From: Bacillota bacterium
GTDB lineage: Bacteria > Bacillota > Clostridia > Christensenellales > SZUA-584
DNA length: 19,306 nucleotides
Direction of reading: 5' to 3'
Assembly (NCBI GenBank): GCA_023441905.1
Contig: JAEZNC010000227.1
Span: 1-19,306 of the forward strand
Below, in pieces: positions 13,761 through 19,306 of the stretch. The notes below the pieces were generated by a model. That model saw only the letters and a list, made by a program, of their open reading frames with translations. It did no database searches and was not told the DNA's origin. The position numbers were made by a program, and so were the translations under genes. Positions within the stretch are counted from its first letter, which is position 1; each line of letters starts with the position of its first letter.

Positions 13761-14660
13761 CTAAAGCATTATTGCCAGTTTATCCAATTCACTCAGCAGC
13801 TCTCTGATTTGCAGGTTGTTCTCTGTGTAGAAAAATGAGAACACGTCACCTCTTATCGAAATGCTCATGGAATCGTTTTTACTGTCTTGCGACCCCTTTG
13901 CCCTGCTGACTTTTTCGATGGACGCGAAAGGCAGGAAGAGTGTCGAATGGGTCAGGTCACCCTGTTTTCTGCTTCTTGCGCGCTTATCCCTTTGAAGCAC
14001 AATCAGCTCCAAATCGTTGGTTAAAAAAGCTATGCTGGTAATCAGCTTTTTCATTTTCATCAGCGCTTTGATTCTCTCACGAAATCCGTCATAATTCGGC
14101 ACAAATTTTGAGGGCGGCTGATACGCCACGAGACGGATTCTGTTGTCCTGCGCTTTGTATTGATCGATGATGGCCGAATAAAGATGCTCAACCGTTTTTA
14201 GGTCATGGCTGATCGCCCCAATATCCAGCACCTTTTCTGTGGTTTTGTATTTATCTCTGATGATATTGACGAGCTTCATAATGATCGGTTCCGAAACCGC
14301 ATTGTAATCGATCGTCACGGCCTCATCACCCAGATACAGCAGCGCCTGTCCTTTGAGCAGCGAAATGGTGTTTTTAATTGCAATCACGCTCGCATACGGC
14401 ACGCGCTTTTCTTCCACATTATCATCAATGCGCTTTAAGATATAAAGATACGACGCAAATGCCCCGATTACGTAATCATACAGATTCATATCGGGCGTCG
14501 CGTCCGCTCTGTCAATTTTCCTCGGTATCTTGATCAGCATAAGCGGTGTTTCTTGTTCCCTGTAATAGTTCACAAACAGCGGCGGTATGGTGTATTCATC
14601 GTTAATCTCAAAAATCCAGGGTCCGAAAGCATCATATTCCTTCGTGCTTTTTGCGATCAT
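13761..14660 (-). CDS. Conserved-looking protein of unknown function
   Basis: I do not recognise this 299-residue protein. It is soluble, with no signal peptide or strong membrane segment. Visible parts are an N-terminal DAFGPWIFEINDEYTIPPLF followed by NYYREQETPLMLIKIPR; a middle part with LYDYVIGAFASYLYILKR and a beta-rich stretch around VIAIKNTISLLKGQALLYLG; and a C-terminal part with basic KMKKLI and RDKRARSRKQGD, then FFYTENNLQIRELLSELDKL. The alternation of short strands with KGQALLYL- and DLELIVLQRDKR-like turns brings to mind two PH-like or stress-sensor modules, but this is a weak impression. The ATG has AAGGGGG about 10 nt upstream and the promoter is excellent. It is transcribed alone, ending in an inverted repeat at 13696-13732. 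Confidence 0.85.
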   Translation of the reverse strand: MIAKSTKEYDAFGPWIFEINDEYTIPPLFVNYYREQETPLMLIKIPRKIDRADATPDMNLYDYVIGAFASYLYILKRIDDNVEEKRVPYASVIAIKNTISLLKGQALLYLGDEAVTIDYNAVSEPIIMKLVNIIRDKYKTTEKVLDIGAISHDLKTVEHLYSAIIDQYKAQDNRIRLVAYQPPSKFVPNYDGFRERIKALMKMKKLITSIAFLTNDLELIVLQRDKRARSRKQGDLTHSTLFLPFASIEKVSRAKGSQDSKNDSMSISIRGDVFSFFYTENNLQIRELLSELDKLAIML

Positions 14661-14690
14661 CTCAAGATACCCCCTTACAGTGTTAATATA

Positions 14691-14719
14691 ATCATATAAA
14701 GAGAGTTAAATGGTGTCAA
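14691..14719 (-). promoter_or_regulatory. Strong promoter of the 299-residue protein gene
   Basis: On the minus strand a perfect TTGACA (14714-14719) is separated by 17 nt from TATGAT (14691-14696). The start codon is about 25 nt beyond the expected transcription start. It is among the best sigma-A-type promoters in the window. Confidence 0.8.
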
Positions 14720-14836
14720 TCGCACTATTTTATGCGTATTTCATGTCTCTGTTATCAAAATCTTTCATAGAACCTGTGCGCCTATCATTTTTTTATCATC
14801 TTGAATCTGTCTATCATAAAAAAAACCAGTTAAAAT

Positions 14837-14860
14837 AAAAAAATCCCCAAAGGTTTGGGG
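14837..14860 (-). terminator. Rho-independent terminator of the nth-obg-yhbY-GNAT operon
   Basis: On the minus strand CCCCAA-ACCT-TTGGGG forms a 6-bp stem followed by A and seven T residues, then ATTTTAAC. It lies about 255 nt after the acetyltransferase stop, so the transcript would carry a long 3' region antisense to the small ORF at 14902. Confidence 0.75.
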
Positions 14861-14901
14861 TTCTAAACATGTATGTCTCTGCATAGTGAGGAGCGATGTG
14901 A

Positions 14902-15069
14902 ATGAAGCATCCGTTTTTAAGATATGAGATCAGTGATTCTTGTCGCGGCCCCTATATCAAAGGGTATCATCGAAAGGTGACCGGAGAAGAGATATTGGCT
15001 CAAAGCCGGACGATTGCTGCGGCAATTTTGCCACACCAACCCTCTTTATGGCAGTCCTCTGAGGGATAA
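14902..15069 (+). CDS. Possible small protein, 55 residues, unknown
   Basis: An ATG with GAGGAG 9 nt upstream opens a 55-residue frame beginning MKHPFLRYEISDSCRGPYIK, with TGEEILAQSR in the middle and a short C-terminus. No signal peptide or membrane segment and no recognised family. It lies on the opposite strand to its neighbours, between the operon terminator and the acetyltransferase gene. The good ribosome binding site favours it; the short length and lack of a clear promoter or terminator count against it. It may be a remnant of a longer gene. Confidence 0.35.
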   Translation: MKHPFLRYEISDSCRGPYIKGYHRKVTGEEILAQSRTIAAAILPHQPSLWQSSEG

Positions 15070-15115
15070 GGGATTAGCTTTATTAAAGACCGAAATCGAG
15101 AGGGCTTTACTTCGG

Positions 15116-15613
15116 CTATAACAGGCTCTTTTCATACAGATAAAACAGCCCTTTTCTGTAATGAACCTCTCCTGCCCTGCGGTATCCGAGGCTTTCATAA
15201 AGCCTCAGCGCATACGGGTTTTGAGAAAAGGCATCGAGCCGCACCGACTGAAAGCCGCGTTCCTTGAGGGAAACTTCCGCGAGCCCTATCGCCTGCCTGC
15301 CATAGCCTTTTTGCTGACAAACGGGATCGATACACAGCCGGTGCACCGCCGCCGGCTCCTCGAAAAACCAGTCTCCTTGTGCGTATTCCTCATCCAGTCG
15401 ATTATTGAGGGCAACCACACCGACAATAAGTTCCTCGTTGCATATAAGAAACATCTCTTTATTGTCGATATCCCCTCGAAGGTCCGCCTTCGACGGATAA
15501 ATATCATCCCACTGGAAAATACCCTTTGCATCCATGTCGATAATGGCACGCCGGAATATTGCCGCAACGGTTTCAATATCGCCGGGCTGCGCGGTTTTCA
15601 GCGCCAGCATCAT
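15116..15613 (-). CDS. GNAT-family N-acetyltransferase
   Basis: The 165-residue protein is a GCN5-related acetyltransferase: an N-terminal strand and helices (LKTAQPGDIETVAAIFRRAI), the central sheet (EELIVGVVALNN), and the acetyl-CoA pyrophosphate loop RLCIDPVCQQKGYGRQAIG (Q-x-x-G-x-G type, about residues 92-110). The NPYALRLYESLGYRRAGE motif near the C-terminus is typical of the fold. The acceptor cannot be told from sequence. It is the last gene of the nth-obg-yhbY run: its ATG overlaps the yhbY stop (ATGA), with a second ATG three bases on as the alternative start. The ribosome binding site is weak (AAAG), so translation probably relies on coupling. It is not the ribosomal acetyltransferase RimI by any motif I can see. 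Confidence 0.88.
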   Translation of the reverse strand: MMLALKTAQPGDIETVAAIFRRAIIDMDAKGIFQWDDIYPSKADLRGDIDNKEMFLICNEELIVGVVALNNRLDEEYAQGDWFFEEPAAVHRLCIDPVCQQKGYGRQAIGLAEVSLKERGFQSVRLDAFSQNPYALRLYESLGYRRAGEVHYRKGLFYLYEKSLL

Positions 15614-15897
15614 ATCTTTATCGTCGGGTCTTTGGGGCGCGGGCGGTACAGCACGAACTTGCGTCCGGATGACGACACCGCTTCGGCGCCTGTGGCTTTC
15701 GCGATCTCGGCCGCCATTTCGGCAGCAGTCACCGGCGCGTTTTGCTGAACGGTGCCTTTAATCAGCTCCCGCGCGGTCAGCGCATCGTCCACCTGCGTGA
15801 TCACGTTTTCAGTGAGACCGGATTTCCCGACATAGATGATCGGCTCTAAATTATTCGCCATCGCGCGCAGCGCGGCTCTTTGTTTGCTGGTCAGCAT
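15610..15897 (-). CDS. yhbY: YhbY-type RNA-binding protein (CRM domain)
   Basis: The 95-residue protein is a single CRM (CRS1-YhbY) domain: MLTSKQRAALRAMANNLEPI, the GKSG loop (about residues 24-27), ALTARELIKGTV and a C-terminal SSGRKFVLYRP. Family members bind RNA and associate with pre-50S ribosomal subunits, fitting its place directly after the ribosome-assembly GTPase gene obg (11-nt gap). AGGAGA lies 7 nt before the ATG. Its stop overlaps the start of the acetyltransferase gene. Confidence 0.94.
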   Translation of the reverse strand: MLTSKQRAALRAMANNLEPIIYVGKSGLTENVITQVDDALTARELIKGTVQQNAPVTAAEMAAEIAKATGAEAVSSSGRKFVLYRPRPKDPTIKI

Positions 15898-15908
15898 ATT
15901 TATTTCTC

Positions 15909-17177
15909 CTAATCCACAAAATCGAACTCGAGCCCTTCAAGGCTCACCGTGTCACCCGTTTTGGCACCCGCTTTGCGCAGCGCCTTAATCACGCCGAAAT
16001 CCTTAAGCAGCTTTTGAAAATGGCGCATCGAATCCGGGTCTTCCGGGTCTGTCTTGGCGAGTATCTGCTGAATCACATGGCCCTCCACGTAATAGATGCC
16101 TTCTTGGATAATAACCTCATAGCCTTCGTCATCCTTCTCAAATGCCCACTCCTCAATCACGCCGTCCTCTTCCACCGGCGGCGGCACCGGCAGCTCATCG
16201 AGCATGCCCGACGCTTTTTCGAGCAGCGCGTCGGTGCCTTCACCGATGGCCGCGCAAACCTCAAAGACGTCGATACCGAGCGGCGTTAAATAATCACGCA
16301 GGCGCTGCACGTTTTCGTCGGAACCCGGTGCGTCTATCTTGTTGGCGGCAACGATCTCGGGCCGTGTGCCGAGCTCACTCGAATAGCTTAGCAGCTCCTG
16401 ACGAATCACCTTGTAATCGTCAATAATGTCACGCCCTTCGCCGCAAGACGCATCCACCACGTGAACCAGCATGCGTGTGCGCTCAATATGGCGCAGAAAA
16501 TCGTGGCCGAGCCCCGCGCCTTCATGCGCACCCTCTATAAGCCCGGGTATATCCGCCATGATGAAGCTTTTGTCGTGCCACTGCACCACGCCGAGATTCG
16601 GAGACAGCGTGGTAAAATGATACGCCGCAATCTTTGGCCGCGCGCTCGTGCATGCGGCCAGCAAAGTGGATTTGCCCACGCTCGGAAAACCGATGAGGCC
16701 GATGTCCGCGATGGATTTAAGCTCAAGTATCACTTGGCGGCCTTTGGTTTTGCGTCCCTGTGTTGCGAAACGAGGGTTTTGCCGTGTCGGAGTTGCAAAA
16801 CGGGCGTTGCCGAGGCCCCCTTTGCCGCCCGAAAGCAGCTGCCGCCGTCCTTCGCGCATATCCGCCGCCACGCGCCCCGTCTCAAAATCCTTGATGACGG
16901 TGCCCGCAGGCACTTTGATCACGAGATCGTCGCCCGCTTTGCCGCGCATGTTCTTCTTCTTGCCGGGTTCGCCGTTTTGCGCCACGTATTTCTGCTGAAA
17001 TTTAAAATCCATCAGCGTGCGCATGCTCTCGTCAACCTCAAACACAACCGCGCCGCCGTCACCGCCGTCGCCGCCGTCCGGGCCGCCCGCGTTCACGTAC
17101 TTCTCCTTGCGAAACGACACGCTGCCGCTGCCGCCGTCGCCCGCTTTGATATATATCTTCGCCTTGTCAACAAACAT
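15909..17177 (-). CDS. obgE: GTPase Obg (ribosome assembly)
   Basis: Obg is an essential GTPase of late 50S assembly, also tied to stress and sporulation control in Firmicutes. The 422-residue protein has the glycine-rich Obg fold (about 1-158; GDGGSGSVSFRKEK, GGPDGGDGGDGG). The G domain has P-loop GFPSVGKS (163-170), switch I FTTLSP (about 188-193), DIPG (209-212) and NKID (279-282). The C-terminal OCT domain (about 340-422) is the form found in Bacillus and Clostridia. The ATG at 17177 begins the conserved MFVDKAKIYIKAG; a start at 17204 would add nine residues inside nth and is unlikely. AAAGGGA lies about 11 nt upstream, within the end of nth, whose stop is 5 nt before this start. All GTPase motifs are intact. 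Confidence 0.97.
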   Translation of the reverse strand: MFVDKAKIYIKAGDGGSGSVSFRKEKYVNAGGPDGGDGGDGGAVVFEVDESMRTLMDFKFQQKYVAQNGEPGKKKNMRGKAGDDLVIKVPAGTVIKDFETGRVAADMREGRRQLLSGGKGGLGNARFATPTRQNPRFATQGRKTKGRQVILELKSIADIGLIGFPSVGKSTLLAACTSARPKIAAYHFTTLSPNLGVVQWHDKSFIMADIPGLIEGAHEGAGLGHDFLRHIERTRMLVHVVDASCGEGRDIIDDYKVIRQELLSYSSELGTRPEIVAANKIDAPGSDENVQRLRDYLTPLGIDVFEVCAAIGEGTDALLEKASGMLDELPVPPPVEEDGVIEEWAFEKDDEGYEVIIQEGIYYVEGHVIQQILAKTDPEDPDSMRHFQKLLKDFGVIKALRKAGAKTGDTVSLEGLEFDFVD

Positions 17178-17182
17178 TGAAT

Positions 17183-17809
17183 TTACAATCCCTTTCCGCC
17201 CCACGGGCAGATATCATACAAAAAGCATGCCCCGCATGCCGGTTTTCTCGCCGTGCAGACCTTGCGCCCGTGCCAAATCAGCCAGTGATGCGCGTCTGAC
17301 CACTTTTCTTCGGGAATATTCTTCATCAGCTGCATCTCCGTTTCAAGCACGTCTTTGGCAGCTGCGAGCCCGAGCCGGTTTGACACGCGAAACACGTGCG
17401 TATCCACCGCGATGCCGGGCACCCCAAACGCGTTGGAAAGCACCACGTTGGCCGTTTTGCGCCCGACGCCGGGCAGCGTTGTCAGCTCCTCCATCGTCTG
17501 CGGCACATCGCCGCCGTAGCGTTCCACAAGTATCCGGCACGCCGCAAGCAGATTTTGCGCCTTGGTATGGTAAAACCCGCAGCTCTTAATATAGCCTTCG
17601 AGCTCATTCTGGCTCAGGCGCAGCATGGCCGCCGCATCGGGCGCTTTTTCAAACAGCGCTTCGGTGACGGCATTAACCTGCTTGTCGGTCGTCTGCGCAG
17701 AAAGCATCGTCGCGATGAGCAGCTCATACGCGTTGCGAAAATGCAGCGCAGGCCGCGCACCCAGGTATTGCTGTTCCAGTCTTTTTAGTATTTCTTTTTT
17801 GTCTTCCAT
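17183..17809 (-). CDS. nth: Endonuclease III (DNA glycosylase/AP lyase)
   Basis: Nth removes oxidised pyrimidines from DNA and nicks the abasic site in base-excision repair. The 208-residue protein has the helix-hairpin-helix LPGVGRKTANVVL with catalytic Lys118, the GPD-like aspartate D136 in AVDTHVFRVSNRLG, and the [4Fe-4S] loop C185-x6-C192-x2-C195-x5-C201. Length and spacing are standard. GGAG lies 7 nt before the ATG. It heads the operon with obg, yhbY and the acetyltransferase and has its own promoter with a perfect -10. The catalytic Lys distinguishes it from MutY. Confidence 0.97.
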   Translation of the reverse strand: MEDKKEILKRLEQQYLGARPALHFRNAYELLIATMLSAQTTDKQVNAVTEALFEKAPDAAAMLRLSQNELEGYIKSCGFYHTKAQNLLAACRILVERYGGDVPQTMEELTTLPGVGRKTANVVLSNAFGVPGIAVDTHVFRVSNRLGLAAAKDVLETEMQLMKNIPEEKWSDAHHWLIWHGRKVCTARKPACGACFLYDICPWGGKGL

Positions 17810-17833
17810 TTTTATCTCCCAGTGCTCTTCGTT

Positions 17834-17862
17834 ATTATATCGGCAGTTGGCATAAAAAACAA
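17834..17862 (-). promoter_or_regulatory. Promoter of the nth-obg-yhbY-GNAT operon
   Basis: The minus strand has TTGTTT (17857-17862), a 17-nt spacer and a perfect TATAAT (17834-17839), about 25 nt before the nth start codon. It overlaps the divergent DUF421 promoter. Confidence 0.65.
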
Positions 17863-17875
17863 ATCCAAATTCAAT
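17847..17875 (+). promoter_or_regulatory. Possible promoter of the DUF421-DUF4363 pair
   Basis: TTGGCA (17847-17852, five of six consensus bases) and TTCAAT (17870-17875, four of six) are 17 nt apart. Transcription would start near 17882. It is divergent from, and overlaps, the nth promoter. Confidence 0.4.
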
Positions 17876-17925
17876 ATCAGCATTTTAAGCCGCATAATTT
17901 TGTGGCGACAGCAGAAAATATCGGT

Positions 17926-18630
17926 ATGTTTAATGTCATTATTAAAACAGCGATACTCTATTTTTTCGCCATGCTGGTGATACGCCTGATGGGCAAACGG
18001 CAGGCCGGTGAACTGCAGCCATTTGAGCTGATCATCGCCGTCATGATCGCGGAAGTGGCCGCCACACCGATGGACGGCCCCGGTGTCCCGATCACCTACG
18101 GCATTGTGCCCGTTGTGGTGCTGCTGGTGCTGCACAACCTGATTGCGTTTATCTCAATCAAGAGCGACAAGGCGCGGGGGTTCTTCTCGGGCAAGCCAAG
18201 CATCGTGATACACAAGGGTATTATCCAGCGTGAAGAGCTTAAAAAACAAAGCTATAATTTGAATGACCTTTTGGAGCAGCTGCGCAACAAAAACGTGATG
18301 AACATCGGTGATGTTCACTATGCCGTACTCGAAACCAACGGTGAACTCAGCGTGATGCTCAAGCCCGAAAAGCGGCCGCTGACACCGGAGGATATGAGCA
18401 TAGCCCCGCAGAACCCCGGCTTTTGTTACGACGTGATACTCGACGGCAAACTCAAACCCGATAACCTGCAGCGCCTAGGTTTTACGGTAAGCCAGCTTGA
18501 GCAGATATTAAAAACTCAGAATTATAAGCGTATCAGCGACGTATTTTTGGCGATGGCCGACGAAACAGGCAGCGTGCTGCTGCAGGATTATCACAATCAT
18601 CAAACGACGGGAAGTTTGACTAATGGCTAA
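17926..18630 (+). CDS. DUF421 (YetF-type) membrane protein
   Basis: The 234-residue protein matches the DUF421/YetF family: three N-terminal membrane helices (about 4-21, 33-50 and 58-78) with the signature RLMGKRQAGELQPFELI between the first two, then GKPSIVIHKGIIQREEL and a cytoplasmic alpha/beta region with LNDLLEQLRNKNVMNIGDVHYAVLE, EMPG-like sequences replaced by ETNGELSV, and LGFTVSQLEQIL. Family members are widespread in spore-forming Firmicutes and their molecular function is not settled. The start is uncertain: ATG at 17926 fits the family start (short lead to the first helix) but lacks a good ribosome binding site; GTG at 17902 would add eight residues and has none either. It overlaps DUF4363 by 8 nt, so the two are co-translated. 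Confidence 0.9.
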   Translation: MFNVIIKTAILYFFAMLVIRLMGKRQAGELQPFELIIAVMIAEVAATPMDGPGVPITYGIVPVVVLLVLHNLIAFISIKSDKARGFFSGKPSIVIHKGIIQREELKKQSYNLNDLLEQLRNKNVMNIGDVHYAVLETNGELSVMLKPEKRPLTPEDMSIAPQNPGFCYDVILDGKLKPDNLQRLGFTVSQLEQILKTQNYKRISDVFLAMADETGSVLLQDYHNHQTTGSLTNG

Positions 18631-19003
18631 AAAGATCATGATGGGCGTGCTTCTGCTGCTTATCATCGGCGGATCTATTTTACAGCATATCTACGTCGCC
18701 GGTGCAACCGAGGATCTTAAAAACGATTTAAACAAGGTTTATAACGCGCTCCAGAGCGACGATTTTGAAAAAGCCCTCGCAGCTTCCCAAACGTTCAGCG
18801 AAAACTGGGAAAAAGAAAAGACCCTGTATGAAACACTTTTCAAGCACGAAGAGGTCGATCTGATATCATCCGGCGCTGCCCGCCTGATCGAAATGTGCGG
18901 TCAGGCCGATAAACCTGAGGCGCTCGCGGAAACGGCGGAAACGCTGTATTATATCAACCACATTCACGAAATAGACAGCATCAAATTTGAAAACATATTC
19001 TGA
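18623..19003 (+). CDS. DUF4363 membrane-anchored protein
   Basis: The 126-residue protein has one N-terminal hydrophobic segment (about 5-20) and then a mostly helical, acidic domain with repeated helix patterns (LKNDLNKVYNALQSDDFEKA, ETAETLYYINHIHEIDSIKF). This is the DUF4363 arrangement and the family typically follows a DUF421 gene, as here; the function is unknown. The domain after the membrane segment would lie outside the membrane. GGGAAG lies about 8 nt before the ATG, inside the end of DUF421, and the reading frames overlap by 8 nt. Its stop is one nucleotide from the stop of the converging nitroreductase gene. Confidence 0.88.
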   Translation: MAKKIMMGVLLLLIIGGSILQHIYVAGATEDLKNDLNKVYNALQSDDFEKALAASQTFSENWEKEKTLYETLFKHEEVDLISSGAARLIEMCGQADKPEALAETAETLYYINHIHEIDSIKFENIF

Positions 19004-19004
19004 T

Positions 19005-19306
19005 TCAGCGCCACGAAAAGCTGTATATCCAGCTGTCGTGCACGGCGTCGTCCGGCATTGACGGTTCTTCAAATACGATTCGGCCGGCGAGTCCCAGCTC
19101 TTTTGCCGCCAGCTCAAAGTGGCACGCCGCTATGCCCATATCAATCCGCTGCATACAAAAACCATAGAGAGTGTTGCCCGCGTACATCTTATCAACCGCG
19201 AGATAAAAGTGCAGTGCGTCACCGCTGCGGACCACGCGCCACGGCTGTTTGTTGGATGCGGACGGGCCGATACGCACCATCTCAAGGCACGTTTTCAGCG
19301 GCCCTT
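19005..19306 (-). CDS. Nitroreductase-family protein, C-terminal part (cut by window edge)
   Basis: The frame remains open to the window edge, so only about the last 100 residues are seen. The sequence PLKTCLEMVRIGPSASNKQPWRVV, with PSASNKQPWR, is the FMN-binding stretch of nitroreductase-fold proteins and points to the TM1586-like group (putative nitroreductase), in which two half-domains occur in tandem. The remainder (DMGIAACHFELAAKELGLAG and the C-terminus) fits the second half of that fold. A methionine at 19280 is internal, not the start. Substrate unknown. It converges on DUF4363 with a 1-nt gap between stops. Confidence 0.85.
   Translation of the reverse strand, partial: GPLKTCLEMVRIGPSASNKQPWRVVRSGDALHFYLAVDKMYAGNTLYGFCMQRIDMGIAACHFELAAKELGLAGRIVFEEPSMPDDAVHDSWIYSFSWR

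Overview
The window looks like chromosomal DNA from an anaerobic Gram-positive bacterium of the Clostridia. The evidence is a class I-alpha glutamine synthetase very like that of Bacillus, an mrdA-minC-minD shape/division cluster, a clostridial-type long PBP2, a DUF421/DUF4363 pair, and a three-gene anaerobic glycerol-3-phosphate-oxidising cassette (GlpA-like, FAD oxidoreductase, CXXC protein DUF1667). Most genes have clear AGGAGG-type ribosome binding sites. I cannot assign a genus from sequence alone. No tRNA, rRNA, CRISPR array, prophage or transposase gene was seen.

Layout. 1-4239 (minus): mrdA, minC and minD, with a ribosome binding site at the window edge for another gene after minD, probably minE. 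4240-4600: a short non-coding inverted-repeat element (MITE-like) with palindromic ends; its right end carries a promoter-like sequence for a plus-strand lipoprotein gene (4601-5425) that has its own terminator. 5480-7235: glnA with a promoter, a leader of about 120 nt with alternative hairpins, and a terminator-like hairpin. 7402-8532 (minus): an M14-family carboxypeptidase-like protein in which nearly all catalytic positions are replaced, behind a promoter and a structured leader. 8679-8849: a 56-residue membrane protein. 9103-9975: a radical SAM protein of the spore-photoproduct-lyase-like family. 10133-13287 (minus): the glycerol-3-phosphate cassette, whose leader holds a terminator between promoter and first gene, suggesting antitermination control. 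13761-14719 (minus): an unrecognised 299-residue protein with a very good promoter. 14902-15069: a doubtful 55-residue ORF. 14837-17862 (minus): the nth-obg-yhbY-GNAT operon with promoter and terminator. 17847-19003 (plus): DUF421 and DUF4363 membrane proteins. The right edge holds the C-terminal part of a nitroreductase gene.

Most of the window is housekeeping: cell shape and division-site selection, nitrogen assimilation, DNA repair, ribosome biogenesis. The points most worth a second look are the apparent M14 pseudo-peptidase, the inverted-repeat element that seems to supply a promoter, the attenuator-like leader of the glycerol-3-phosphate cassette, the unrecognised 299-residue protein, and the small membrane protein. 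I did not find a convincing multi-gene novel system; the candidates are single genes and regulatory regions.
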